NCBI GenBank assembly: GCA_022496805.1
Contig: CM040101.1
Location: 4,962,501-5,026,500, forward strand
DNA: 64,000 bases
From: Pohlia nutans
Lineage: Eukaryota; Streptophyta; Bryopsida; Bryales; Mniaceae
Direction of reading: 5' to 3'
The notes under the pieces were generated by a model. It saw only the letters and a list, made by a program, of their open reading frames with translations, had not been told where the DNA came from and searched no databases. Of the stretch, positions 33,122 through 45,722 are shown one piece after another. Position numbers and translations under genes: made by a program. Every line of letters begins with the position of its first letter. The stretch's first letter is position 1.

Positions 33122-33701
33122 CCCCTAAAGGACCGTAAGGCCCCCACGCGGCTTTTGGAACTAGAAAGTGAGGAAATTCGGGTTCTTGGGCTTTGAATTG
33201 TAGGATGAGCAACAAAGAGACCCTAGCTCTTTTTGAGAGCCAAATCTGTAGGTACTTCTTGATCGAAAATTCATCCAGTGAGCGATTTTTGGTGATTTTT
33301 TTGAGTTGCACGGTGGGTATCTAGGCGTCACTTCAGACCCTCATATCTTCCTCCTCACACCTCCAAATTACTTGAAATTTTTTTCACATGTTTAAAATGA
33401 TGATTTCTACTCACAGTAAAAATTTCAGAATTTTTGGAGCACTTTTGAACAATCCGATTTCAGCGTGCGTACAAAATACCCCAGACAAGTTCCATCAATC
33501 TTCTCAACGGTGGCATTTTCTCAAAAATTGTGCGATTTTGTCGATCTTTTTTTCATAAAAAAGATATGTAAATCTTCTTTAGTTTCAACGGTGCCAATCA
33601 TCAAAATCACCCCACAACAATGAAGAATTGAGCTTGCTACAAGAGCTAGTCAAGAGAACAAGAGCTAAGTTCAACACCCCCCCCACCCGGTCCTTTAGGG
33701 G
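33122..33701. mobile_element. TTAA MITE, CCCCTAAAGGACC subfamily, 580 bp
   Basis: TTAA 33118-33121, then CCCCTAAAGGACCGTAAGG. The right end GGTCCTTTAGGGG is exactly inverted over 13 bases and followed by CTAA, a one-base change from TTAA. The left edge abuts the middle of a Stowaway-type MITE. The short minus-strand frame inside (33039-33311) has no motif. Confidence 0.85.
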
Positions 33702-33709
33702 CTAAAGTT

Positions 33710-33880
33710 ATCCGAAAAGAAAAGAGAATACATGTTAGGTAAGGTAAGTCTAAACGGTATTTAAGGCTGCTAAGTAAACTAGCGTGGTTTCCAAAGAATC
33801 CAAAATAGAAAAGGAGGATAAACTAGTTTTCCCGTCACAAATGTGGCCAAACTCAGTCTAAAGTGAGTTCACAGTGAGCC
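33710..33880. repeat. Dispersed segment also found at 52065-52235
   Basis: Shared phrases include GAGGATACATGTTA-like, TGGTTTCCAAAGAATCCAAA and AACTAGTTTT, spaced alike in both copies. Each copy ends near a change of sequence type (GTGAGTTCA / GCGAGTTTG). Origin unknown. Confidence 0.6.
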
Positions 33881-34212
33881 AAGGTTTAGAGGCAATGGCC
33901 TACATTCAATGTGAAATAATGGCAGGCTTGAGATATAATTGGGTGGTTGGCTAGCAAAGCGTTGATTGTCCCATTTCAAAGCTACTTGAGTGTAGATGCA
34001 TGCCGCATTGCCCTAGTCTCACTACACATGTTCAAACTTGAAAGAGAAGGGAAGAAGAGAGGTATGCCTTGATAGACTCAGTTTTTTTAGCACTTTTGAA
34101 GCAACCTCCTCTAAGTGAAACTTTGTCAATTTTGATGCGTTTGGAGTGAAATTTTTAGTGAGTGGTGTTGAATTAAAGCTATAGAAGGTTTATGGGGAGT
34201 ATACAGAGGTTG

Positions 34213-35500
34213 TTTAGCACTATGAGGTCGATTTCTAAGGAGAAAGAGTTGAATGCTCAGGGAAGTCACTTAGTGTAAATTTTGGGTACATATGAGTAAA
34301 CAAAGGGTATTTAATGGGGAGCTATGAACTAATTGAAATATTCTATTATTTATAGAATATTTAGGATATATACCATACATATTCTAGGAATATTCCTAAA
34401 ATATTCCCAAATTGGTTTTAAAACACCCTATATTACTTCTATAAATTTATAACTTTTATCTCAAATGAATAAAAGAGACCCTACATTTGTTCTTTCATAG
34501 TTATCTGAATTCTTGACAGTGACTTCCCCGGGGTTGAATGTTGTTGCTCTTTTGCAAAATGATGAGAGCATTAGAGATGTAGTGCAAGCTATTGGTTTGT
34601 CACAATCTACGGTGAATAGGATTAAAAAGAAATGCTTTTAGAGCATAGACATGCCAAAAGGAGGGCGTTCAAAGGCTCTAACAAAGTATGAGAAGCAATA
34701 TGTAGTACTTGCAGTCATTGTAGGGGAGTTAGAAAATGCGATGGAGGCAAAAAAATCAATGAAGAATGAGACGAGTAGTTTGTGTTGAAACAATGAGGAA
34801 TGCCTTGAAAGAAGCAAGTTTAGGATCAATGAAGAAGATTTCTAAGCCAACTTTGTCTCCTAAGAATGTGAAGGATAGATGGGATTTTGCTATACCACAC
34901 AAAGATTGGATAATTAATGATTGGGAGAAGGTTGTTTTTAGTGATGAGACAAAGGTCAATTGTTTCAACTTTGATGGGAGGATTTGGTGTTGAGTTCATG
35001 ATTAAAAGAGTCTTTCAGCTCGGTGGAGGTTCAATCATTAATTGGAATTGTTTAACATCAAGAGGAATAGGTATTGTGTGCAAAATAGATGGGAGGATGA
35101 AGGCTACATATTATTTGAAGTTGTTGCAAGAAGAATTATTCTCTACATTAGTTGATTTTGAAGATGAAGTCAATTTTCAGCAAGACAATGCTCATGTGCA
35201 CACAGCTAAAATTGTTAAGGAATGGTTTTGAGAGCAACCTTATGATGTTACAGAGTGGCTTACACAATCTCTTGACCTCAATCCCGTTGAACAAGTTTGG
35301 GCCTCCTTAAAACAACGATTGAATTTATATCCTATTGTTCCAATGAATCTTTATGAGTTGTGGAATCGTGTGCGTGATGTCTACCCTTTCATTAGTGTGG
35401 ATGAGTGTAGGAACTTGTATGCTAGTATGCTTGCTCAAATTGCAATTGTTTTGGATGTAAAAGGGAAGTGGACAAGATTTGAGTGTTTTGTAGAAAGTGC
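34213..35500 (+). pseudogene. Dead Tc1-like (DD34E) transposase gene
   Basis: A second Tc1 relative, distinct from the intact copy. Pieces in order: MRSISKEKELN (34223-34255), interrupted by a MITE; then a helix-turn-helix VVQAIGLSQSTVNRIKKK to a stop near 34640; then GGRSKALTKYEKQYV. The first catalytic region is VVFSDETKVN near 34937, followed by a frameshift near 34990. Then come LGGGSIINWNC, QQDNAHVHTAKIVKEWF, a nonsense codon at 35229, and SLDLNPVEQVWASLK. D to E spacing is again 34. Multiple lesions make it inactive. The terminal repeats could not be placed; GACTCAGTTTTTT near 34077 and 35693 are candidates but lie in the same orientation. Confidence 0.85.
34256..34532. mobile_element. 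MITE (277 bp) inserted in the dead Tc1 gene
   Basis: Same family as 2177-2393. The 8-bp duplication GTTGAATG flanks it at 34248-34255 and 34533-34540. Subtracting the element and one duplicate restores an open reading frame through KELNVVALLQ in the Tc1 gene, which independently confirms the borders. The ends contain GGGAAGTCACTTAGTG and GACAGTGACTTCCCC. Probably hAT-derived from the 8-bp duplication. Confidence 0.85.
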
Positions 35501-35561
35501 TCAAAAAACTAAGTCAATGTACATACCCAATTTCAAAATCTTGTATTTCACAATGAGTTAA

Positions 35562-36462
35562 TATATTTTGTTTTCTATCACTTAGATGTTGTTCATTACT
35601 TCATGCTTTACAACTTTTGTGTAGAAAGTTTCTCAATTTGCTCATTTGTTTTTATGGAATTCTCAATCCTGCGAAACTGACTCAAATATAGACTCAGTTT
35701 TTTGAGTTACTGTAGGTACCTCTACCTTAGTACAAGGTAAGATATGCACATGGGCCAAAAATTCTTGTAAATCTGAAGATTATGAATATTTTGTTGAAGT
35801 TTTGGAGACTGTAGGAATAGTTTTTATAATGTATTGAAAATTTCACGTGATTTAGCAATTTCAACTGAAATTTGTCCCTATTCTAGCAAGTCCAGAAACT
35901 TACATTGCAAACCCCCACATAATGAACACAGCAGAGCACAACCCCCAGGATGACTGGAGGAGTTGTTCCAAAACTGAGTATCTTCTTTCAATTAATTCTC
36001 TTTTTTTACAAAAGAGCCTTGCGAGTGCATTAGCTCTCCAGACTCTACTTGCTTCACACAAGATCCAACAAGAACTACCACCTAGTTCTCAAAATCTTCC
36101 TACTGACATGGTGGAAGCCTCCAGTAATTTGCACCCGCCTCCGTGTTCAACATAAACTGAATCCAAATAAGGTACGCACCCACGTGGCATGCCAATTACC
36201 CCAAATTACAAAGCATGCCAGCAGGGTACAATGCTAACTTTAAATTCCGACAGACGCATTAAGTAGCTTAGGAAGAATTCAACTTCTTTTTGAGTGTATC
36301 CCAATCTCCAAGAGGCTACTAGAGCAGTACTCTATAACCGAGCTCAGGTCTCAGAGATCAATGTTGAAGTTGGGCTACAACTTTGAAGTAGGATCTGCAA
36401 CAACCACCTCCAGAATGCCACAATGTACCAAGTCTGAAAAAGCTGCGTGCTGTTGACTAGTT
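35562..36462. other. Spacer downstream of RPB1, no gene seen
   Basis: Contains the 3' flank of RPB1 and the remains of the dead Tc1 element. The short frames at 35922-36237 have no motif. A poly(A) signal for RPB1 cannot be fixed with confidence. Confidence 0.5.
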
Positions 36463-39400
36463 TTATGTGGTATTGCTGTCATCTTTGCTGTACGTCGGAG
36501 TATATTGATTCTGCGAAGGAGAAAAGCCTGGAGCTGATGGAGAGTAGCCACCACTGGGACTGCACCGCACAAATGTTGACATTGATTTGTAAGTTTCAAC
36601 TTCAGAAATACAAATTCTATGCATAATCAGCCCTATAACATGTGAAGACTTAAAGCTAAAATACAAGTTAACCATTTCAGATTTGGTGATTCATCCCATA
36701 GGTTATGATAAAACAAGCCATAACTGACAACAAAATTCCAAATTGCCTCACCTGTAGTTTGGTGAAGTGGGACTGTAAGCAGGACTTCCAGGAGTATATG
36801 CCGGACTGCGAAAATAAACAAAGAGAGCTCAGTACAAACACCAAAAGAAGAATGCAATGTCAAGACGAAAGAAAAAGGTTGTGTCCACAAACCTGGTTGG
36901 AGAATAGGAAGGCGATCCTGGTGTGTACGCAGGGCTCGTAGGTAAATACGAGGGTGACGATGGAGAGTACGAGGGTGACGTAGGGCTGCTCCAACATCCC
37001 AATCATTAGAATGACTTCACAACATGATCTACTCACTAATTAATATGAAGCTCTAAAGATGCCTAGATTTAAACATTGCAACGGCAAGGTAATCAACAAA
37101 ACGAGGAGGAAATCATGCACTATAAACCACAGACAAGGGCACACCTGTAACTTGGAGAAGTCGGGCTGTACGAGGGACTTGAAGGAGAATAACGAGGGCT
37201 ACTGGGAGAGTAAGCAGGGGAAGTGGGGCTGTAGCTAGGTGACGTCGGACTGTAACTCGGCGACGATGGGCTGTAGCTTGGCGAAGTCGGTGAGTAGCCC
37301 GGCGAGGTGGGACTGTAACTATGAGAGGTGGGGCTGTAACTGGGAGAAGTGGGACTGTAAGCAGGGGAGGATGGAGCATAGGAAGGGGAGGTAGGGCTGT
37401 AAGCTGGCGAACTCGGGCTGTACGCAGGAGATGTCGGACTGTAACTTGGTGAGGTAGGACTGTAGCTTGGAGAGGTTGGACTGTAACTAGGTGATGTTGG
37501 GCTGTAGCTAGGCGAGGTCGGTGCATAGCTCGGAGATGTGGGAGAGTAAGAGGGACTGGTGGGAGAGTACCCAGGGGAAGTCGGGCTGTACGAAGGCGAG
37601 GTGGGACTATACCCTGGGGATGTGGGACTGTACCCTGGAGAGGTTGGACTATAACCCGGCGATGTCGGGCTGTAACCAGGTGATGTGGGGCTGTAACCTG
37701 GAGACAAGGGACTGTATCCAGGAGAAGAAGGGCTGTAGCCTGGCGACGAAGGTGAGAAGGGCATGCTCCCTACATAGGGTGAAAACTGCCCCTCAGATAT
37801 TGGAGAAGCACGCAGACTTGGGCTGAGTAGATAACTCGGCGACATCATCCCCTCGTTGTGTGGCGTTCCAATCATCGGAGACCGTGATGGCGTCATGCCA
37901 TAGTCCGTTCCTTCAAAGCTGGGCAACTGCAACTCAATGGCATGTTGAAGCATATTCTCATTCAAGTGCAGGCCAAAGTCACCAGTTCCAATGGGCGCCA
38001 GTTGACCCAGCATGATGTTCTCAGTCACTCCCTTCAGGTGGTCTGCCTCCGCATACACTGCAGCGTCTAGTAAGATGTCCACTGTCTCCTCAAACGAGCA
38101 CCGCATCATGGGCCCTGTGTCATTTCGGTTGATGCCATGCCGTGTGATGGCCATCAAGTGACCACGATAGGTCATGACATCACAGAGGATGGCCAGATGC
38201 CGATAGTTCACATAGGAGCCATCGAAGGAAATCACATCACGTAGCTCCTTCAAGAGAGCATTTCGAACTGCTTCGATACCCAGCACCTCAATAACCTCAA
38301 TCAAATGGTTACTGGTAGTCCGAGTCGCATCGACATCCTCGTGACACATCACCGCCAGCATGTTCACACCTTCTGTGTCGAGAATCCATTCCTTTTCCGG
38401 CTCAAAGGCTAGGATTTCATCAAACCGATTCTTCTTGTCTTCCTTGATAAACACCTTCCGAATGTCAGGTATTCCACGCAGGGCCATCTCCGTCAACATG
38501 TTGCTCTCGATCTTCTTCAGGAAGACGTCGTCCTCAGATTGCTCCGAGGCCTCCCCCTTGGGCGCTTCGTCGTTCATGATTCGAATGCGAAGAATGAGTT
38601 TCTCAGCATTGTCATCGTTGAAAATGCAGGTCAGATCATCGTCAAATTCAAGGTTAATCTTCTCTGCAATGTCAGCCATGCTCAGCTTCTTGTCCACCAT
38701 CATCTCACGGTTGAGCTCAATACGCAATAGCCAGGGTGAAATCTTCTCAGGCGCAACATCTTCATCTGGCATTTCATAGTACGACCTCACAAACTCCACA
38801 TCCTCCTCTATCAACGTGCTCATTGGTTCTGGGTCGTACCAAATCTCAGTGGCCTGGGTAACAGAGCGAAGAGTAGTGTACTCAAGAGCACACTGAACAT
38901 TTTTAGCCTTCTCTTTCTCTTTGTTAGTTCCCTGTTTTAAATACACTGTCAGCGACGGAGTCTTGGTCTTCTTTGCAACGTTAATAATCTCACGTAAACG
39001 TGGCACACCCAGAGTGACGTTCTTTGCACTCACACCAGCGAAATGGAAAGTATTGAGCGTCATCTGTGTGGCGGGTTCTCCAATCGACTGAGCAGCAACG
39101 CATCCGATCATCTCTCCAGGGGCCACAAGGGACTGGAGGAAGCGCGTTTCAATCTCACCAATGACCCAATCGAATGCCTCTCTTGTCAGCCTGTAGTCCT
39201 TCAGGACCCTCTTACTGGCCAGAGTGCTTCGCAAAAGACAGCCAAAGAATAGAGTGGCATTTCTTTGCGCTTCCATTGAGATTTGGTCATCCCCTGGCAC
39301 AACACGAAGCCGTTCTTGCAGCTTATCCACGGCCTCCACAATCTCCATGGGATGCATGTCGGAAGGCTTGCGGAAATCCACTTTGAAGATCTTCTGTGCA

Positions 39401-42400
39401 TTCCAGATGAGTCGCTTCAGATTGACAGGAAGGGGCCAATTAGCCTCCCCAGTTGGTGCAATCTCCAGACCCATTTGCCTGCGGTCCGCTTCCAACTTGG
39501 ACACTTCTGCATCAAACACATTTCTGATCTCTTGGATGGTCTTGATGTCTTCTGCAGCTTCCGTCGACATGTAATCAGGTGACCAATCGTCCCTGTCAAT
39601 CTCAAACTTATACACCCTGTTGAACTCCGCCTTCTTCATTTTCAGTGAGTCCAGTTTCTGCGACTCGATCCACACTGAGTCCATTCCATCCTCTCCATAC
39701 AGAAACTGAATCACATCTCCAAGGGAATTTCGCACTGTGCCATCATACTTCACCATGACATCTTCCATAGCCTTCACCAGTCGCCTTTGGATATATCCAG
39801 TCTCTGACGTTTTCACAGCTGTGTCAATAAGACCCTCTCTTCCTCCCATAGCATGGAAGAAGAACTCTTGTGGGGTCAGCCCTCGCAAATATGAATTTTC
39901 CACAAAGCCACGACTCTCAGGTCCATAGTCATCCTTCGTGAAATGTGGTAGCGTACGGTCCACAAAACCGTATGGAATTCGCTTCCCTTCAACATTTTGC
40001 TGCCCCACACAGGCAGTCATCTGGGAAATATTAATGAAAGTACCCTTGGACCCGGCTGTAACCATAGCCTTCAGGTTGTTACTCTCCGAGAGACTCCGTT
40101 GTGCACTAGCTCCAGCTTCGTCACGAGCCTTGTTCAAGACACCATTGACTCTGTTCTCGAAGGACTCTTTCATGGTTCGACCAGGCTGTGCTTCAAGCTG
40201 CTTGTCTTGGGCCATCTTAATCAAATCCTTCACATCGTTTTTAGCTATCGAAATGGTTTCGGTAATTTTCTCCATAGTTGCTACATCGGCGATTGTATCT
40301 CCAATACCAATACTAAAACCTTGCTGCAAAAGCCAGTAATTTACAAGCCACTGAGTGTGCCCCAAAAACTTCCGAGCTGCATCAGGCCCTACTTCCTCCC
40401 TGTCCAAATTAAACAGCAGATGTTAGAACCGCCCACGCCATATACCGATCACGTGTATGACGAAAACTTAACACGTCAGTAAACTAGGACAAGAACCACA
40501 CATGAAATATTATGATTTGAGCAAATAAAACCACTTCTTCGACATCTACTGTATGGTGTAGGCAAAAGAAGAGGTCAAGGGCTTCTGTAGACACTTACCA
40601 AATGACATGTATCAGACTGCCTTCTCCTGTACCCAGAGTCTTCTTACAGAGTGTACCTGCCACAACCTCCCCCTTTTCTATTCGCACCTGTGTGTCACCG
40701 GGTGAAAGGTCACCCACTTCTGAATCAGGATGCCAAAATGCCAGACGCATCAAATTGATTTGCTTCGGAATAATCAGGGTAAAAATCTGTTTCCCTGTCC
40801 AGAGAGGGCGTGGCTTCAAAATGGTTGGAATGGGTATCTTGCCATCGAACTCCTCCCACCACATGAGGATGTTGTAGAACACATCCTGCACAGAACAAAT
40901 GTTTTACCGAAGTTTTCAGACTCAAGTGGAAAATATTTACTCCAAAACATTTGACGTAAAAATAACATGACACAACGTACCTTCTCTATGAATGTGTCTC
41001 TCTTCGTCACTTTTCGACATCCCAAGAGTGTATCTTGTACAATTCCAATAACTGGGCGATTTGATTGAGGGGATACAACACACTTCGGAACCATCATGAG
41101 CTCCAGCACCTCTGCTCGAGTCTCAAAGGACTGGGGCACATGCATGTTCATTTCGTCTCCATCAAAATCGGCATTGTATGGTGACGTCACAGACAGGTTC
41201 AGCCGAAAGGTGGAATACGGCATAATACGAATACGGTGTCCCATGATGGACATCTTGTGCAGACTGGGTTGTCGATTGAACAATACAAAGTCACCATCAT
41301 TCATATGCCTTTCCACCTGCAGCATGCGAAATGCTTTGAGCACAACTGTGTGATCGAGCTCGCAACATAAACTTTCACGATACCTTCAAAAACTGAGATC
41401 TTAAGTTGAGCAAATCGAGAAAACAACAGAATTTGTGTTGAGATTCACTCTTCCTGTGATTACTCCAATATATTATGAGCATAGCGATACCTTATAGCCA
41501 AGCTCTAAGTGTCGATCGCTGCTCTTTTTCAGGAATCGAAGATCCAGTCGTTGACCATCCTCTCTGATGATGTACTTAGCACCGGTCTTACCAGGAGGTG
41601 GATGAGGTCCGTACTCTACAAGCTCTTTCAACCTGATGCACATCAACAAAGCACGTTTCAGTCAAATGATGATGACAACAAAGTACAGACATATTTGGCT
41701 TATGACATAAAATAAAAGCTGACCTCTCCATGTTGTAGGGAGTCACAGTTTCTGGATACGTTAAGTTCAGAGCAATACTCCAAGGCACTCCTAATTCATC
41801 AATGTTGATATTTGGATCCGGCGTGATCACAGTACGCGCAGAAAAGTCCACACGCTTTCCCATTAAATTTCCACGAATGCGACCTTCCTTGGCCTTCAAA
41901 CGTTGGCATATTGATTTTATAGGGCGCCCAGACCTTTGAGTAGCCTGTCACGCATAAAACATCGCACCTTTTAAAAACAATCACATCCCGCAACAACATT
42001 TCACAAACAAGCGTGGTACTTTACTAGCTGAAAAATTCAGAGACCAACATTAACAGAATAACCTGTAACATTGATCAAACCTTAACCAAGTTCTAGATTC
42101 AGTCATGCAGAACACCATGAGCACAAACCAGAGCTCGGAAAACTGCAGGCAAGAGAAAGCAGGGAAGTACGCACTCTTGGCTGTCCTGGAAGATCATTGT
42201 CGAAGTATGTTGCGATGTGAAATTGCAGAAGCTGAGCAAACTCGTTAATAATATGTGTAGGGGCACCGTTTTGCTCCTGCCGCTTCAAGTTGTTGTTATG
42301 ACGAATGATCATAGCCAACTGATGCGTCAAGTCGTCCTCACTGCGAGCTGAACTGTCCATCATAACAGAGGGCCGGACGGGAGGGGGTGGAATAGGAAGC

Positions 42401-43581
42401 GCTTGCAGGATCATCCAATCAGGTCGAGCAAACTTAGGGTTGAGGCCCAACAGAACACAGTCTTCATCACTGATCCTCTTGAGGATACTCAAAACCTTTT
42501 CAGCGCTAAGCTGCTGTTTTCGCTCCACAGGCTCTGGCATATGCTGGTCTTGTTCATCAGCCTTCTTCCGGTTCGGCTTGAACTCAGCGATGAGCTTCAT
42601 CCCGTCGATGGTGGTCTTGGGCTGCTGTGCACCACACCCTCCATGGGACTTCTTCTTCTCGGTTTCTTCGCCATACTGCGTATCATTCTCGTCTATCTCA
42701 TCCCCTGCATCACACTTCGTTTTGCTTTTACAGCAATCCAGCACTTTCTTCAACCTGTGCTTCGGATTGCGAACTTTCTTTGCTTGCTTAAAACGATGAT
42801 CCTCCTGCACAGTCAGAATATATGCTTAAGTCTCACTTTGAACATACCCTAACACGGTTTCAGACAGGCGGCAAAATCAAGAGGAGTAATGACCAACCTC
42901 ATCCGCAAGAACCCGGGAGCAATTGTAACAAACACACCGCAAGATGGACAGCACCGTCTTCAGAAAACCGATATGAAACATGGGCTTCGCAAGCTCCAGA
43001 TGACCGAAATGACCCGGGCACTCCGCCATGCTGCCGGCACATGTCTCACATTTGGTGTGCCGATCAATGGTACCCAGGCGAGGGTCACTGAGACCTCCCA
43101 TCTTCGGCTTGCCCCGATCATACGTCTCGCTGCTCTCTATTTTACATACGGACATTTGCCGCTGTAGAAACAGACACAAAAGTCAATGAAATAACATCCA
43201 CAGCTTTCGGACCACCAAACCCTAAACATGTCATGAGCTTCATTTTCCATAAATCCAAGCTGCATTCTCTAGTAGTGCTATGTCCGATACCAAACGCAGT
43301 ACTGCTTTGTTCTCATGCCCGACTTTTATTATCAATTTCTTTGTAACTCAAGATTCTTTGTATTGTGAAGGATTAGGTTGTGGAATCGTTTTTCTTATAA
43401 AATCGGTAAGTTTGCAGTGCTGGAATTCCTACTTGCAAGGAATTTCAAGATAACAGAAGCCAACACATGAAACTGGGAGTCGGCGTCCGAAACTCACAAT
43501 TTCATCGGGGCTGATGATTCCGAACTGCACGGTCTTGACACGGGCCAAGTCGGCAGGGGAGAAGGCAAAGCGCTGGTCCAT
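36463..43581 (-). CDS. NRPB1: RNA polymerase II largest subunit (RPB1), 11 exons, 1820 aa
   Basis: Catalytic subunit of nuclear RNA polymerase II, which makes mRNA. Exons: 43581-43498, 43161-42898, 42804-42175, 41944-41724, 41632-41491, 41316-40981, 40885-40599, 40399-37145, 36985-36893, 36805-36752, 36559-36463. All have GT-AG borders and add up to 5463 nt in one frame. Seen in order: the [16 protein letters not shown]-terminus, the zinc/clamp region [18 protein letters not shown], and the Mg-binding active site [12 protein letters not shown] near residue 495. Then come the bridge-helix region ([20 protein letters not shown]), the trigger-loop region ([17 protein letters not shown]), and a C-terminal domain of about 37 YSPTSPS-type heptads from about residue 1525. 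The last heptads are spread over three tiny exons, ending KDDSNTT. Length is close to the plant norm of about 1840. No lesion seen; it should be a functional, essential gene. Confidence 0.98.
37145..37800 (-). repeat. Heptad-encoding tandem repeat (RPB1 CTD)
   Basis: About 30 consecutive 21-bp units encode YSPTSPS variants in the large exon; position 7 varies (S, G, A, R) and one Thr4 is Leu. Synonymous codons differ between units, so the array is old and held by protein selection rather than freshly expanded. Antisense open frames across it are shadows of the repeat. Confidence 0.95.
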
Positions 43582-44204
43582 GGTCGCTCCGCAGCTGCTT
43601 GGAGCTCCTAAACTCAACAAAAACTACAAAAGTGGCAACAAGCCGATGTCTACTCCACAGCGAGACTTAGCGAAAACCAAACCCTAGCAGTTGCTCAACG
43701 CCATAAAAATTTGAGAGGGAATCAGATTCTGGTGGCGCTGGAGCACCGCCCAGGTCACAAACACATGATTCTGTTTCAGTATTCGAGAGATTGAAATTGG
43801 TTTGAATTTCTCAGAGCAAGCCGATGCGCCCCCTTCGGAAATCTGCTTCCGAAGAAAGAGAAACAACCCCTTCTCTGTACCCTGAGGTGGCTTATAAAGG
43901 TGGGAAAGGCTTGAAGACCACGGCCGCGGCCGTAGGGGCTGTTTCCAGGGAAGACGGCCTTAGGGCCTACTTCCAGGAAAGGCGCCTCGCAGCCATCTTA
44001 CTACCGTACTCGGCTAGCAGGATTGGCACCTCCTGCCAAATATTAAACTATATTGCCGAAATCATGCGAATATTCTCTGATGTTCCGGGAATATTTTAAG
44101 ATTCTTTTTTCATCATATAAAAAAGGATTCATTCTTCTTATAATTTCCTTAAAAAAAATCTTTTTATAATTATTTTTTGCCAACCCTAATGGTCAAAAAC
44201 AATA
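43582..44204. promoter_or_regulatory. RPB1 upstream region
   Basis: The first ~300 bases upstream of the RPB1 ATG are less AT-rich and carry AAACCCTAG (43679-43687), a plant telo-box-like word common in promoters of housekeeping genes, and TATAAAGG at 43894 on the other strand. A transcription start cannot be fixed. The CTTATAAAGG and GGCCGCGGCC words at 43890-43930 may belong to a separate unit. Confidence 0.35.
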
Positions 44205-44208
44205 TTAA

Positions 44209-45201
44209 CCCCTAAATGCATGAGCCTATGACCATGTGACACTCAATTTTGCCACTATCAGCATGATAAGAATTCAACTTTATAATTTTAGTAGTTGAAG
44301 TTGTGTGTCTACTACAAATCATGAATTTTTTGTAAATTTTGCTGAAATTTTGAAATTACTATGATTTTTTGAAGTGATTGTAAAGAAAATTCATATCAAT
44401 TAAAGAATATGCTCAAAAATTATGGTTTTCTTACAAAGGTGTAATTTACAATTAAGAAATTACAGTAAATGAAAATTTCAAATACTTGTTGTTAGTGTAA
44501 AGCCAGTGCCGGTTCACCCTTGGCTCCACGATTCCCACAAGTTTGTACTCGCAGTACTCGCAACGCAGTACTTGTACGCAATCTAGAAATTTCAAATACT
44601 CACTATTAGTGTGAAGCCGATGTCAGCTCACTCTAGCTCCACGATTCCCACAAGATGGTGCTCGCAGTGACATTAGAAATTTAGAAAATTGAACCCCTAA
44701 ATGATCAAACCTCTCTACATTACGATTTTTACGTTTTTATTTTTTTTAAATGAAAATAGTGACTAAGGGGCAAAGTCTGTCAGATTGCCTTAGTTTCAAA
44801 GTTCTCTACAAGTTGTGTTAGTGGGCTCTGTTGGGCCTTCTAGTTGTCAGAACAAGCAAACTAGCTCAAGTTGTTAGGGCAGACAAACCAGCTCAAGCTG
44901 TCAGCTCATGCCAGCCAGCTTGGGCCGGCAGCTCGAGCCGGTCAGCTCAAGGTGCCAGCTCGACTGGTGGCGGGGGCCACTGTGCCCGAGCGAACTCCCC
45001 CACCCCGCCACATGGCAAGTGTGGGCGCCCCATGCTAACCCGGTGTGGAGAGCCTCTATTTTCCTTCTTTTTCTTTTTTTTTTCAAATTTTCTATGCTTT
45101 ATGACGGCATCGGGGTAGCCTTGGCACGAATGTCCAAAGGGTGAAAATGAGGATTTGATTCCTTCAGGCTGCTCACCACTTGAGCCCATGTCCTTTAAGG
45201 G
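44209..45201. mobile_element. TTAA element(s), possibly two overlapping copies
   Basis: TTAA at 44205-44208 starts CCCCTAAATGCATGAGCC. An end CCTTTAAGGG followed by TTAA is at 45202-45205. A further start, GAACCCCTAAATGATC, lies at 44694. The interior at 44320-44420 resembles the inverse of 61970-62110. I therefore read this as one element from 44209 with a second one from about 44697, but the middle border is unclear. The G/C-rich stretch 44830-45030 has open frames without motifs. Confidence 0.55.
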
Positions 45202-45299
45202 TTAACATTTGAGGACCTCAAACAAAACCTTTTAAATAGGCAATCTAGAACATATACCAGACAAGACCAACTCACAAATCTTGCGCTGTTGCTATCATA

Positions 45300-45450
45300 C
45301 AGTCTACCCTCCATAATATAACACTCCATAATATGTCAATACTATTATTTCAAGCAATTGACATGTGACAAGTCAGTTTTGTGACTAATCCATGACTGTC
45401 ACCTTGAAGTTAGAGCTTCCCAAACATCTCATAATAGAGGGAGGAATGGA
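45300..45450. repeat. Dispersed repeat R3, copy 3
   Basis: Matches 2430-2530/2899-2945 and 13925-14095: ACATGTGACAAGTCAG, TTTTGTGACTAATCCATG and AGAGCTTCCCAAACATCTCA. Not split by a MITE. Confidence 0.6.
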
Positions 45451-45722
45451 ATGGGCCTTGGTGACGATCCTACATAACCAGGCTTTTGATACAATGATCA
45501 CTTTTATTTCTGAAATCCTGGGAGGTAACAATGGTGATAGCCCTAGCCAACTACCGAAATCTAAAATTGACTTGTGACTGGCCACAACTGAGGTTCTCGG
45601 TCTTCTATTTTCAGCTCAGCTACTACTAGAATGATTCTGAATGATGATCCAAACTTGAACTTTCTCAAGGAAATGCTAGCAAGTTGATTCATCTACTTTG
45701 GAAAGAGATTTTCTGTCTTGGA

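Noticed and set aside
34073..35715. GACTCAGTTTTTT near 34077 and 35693 as terminal repeats of the dead Tc1 element
   Set aside because: Both are in the same orientation, whereas true ends should be inverted. The borders are left open.
37113..37526. Proline/threonine-rich frame over the RPB1 3' end
   Set aside because: A shadow of the CTD heptad repeat in another frame.
43890..43935. TATAAAGG and GGCCGCGGCC words as a divergent promoter
   Set aside because: No coding sequence follows on the plus strand with any recognisable product.
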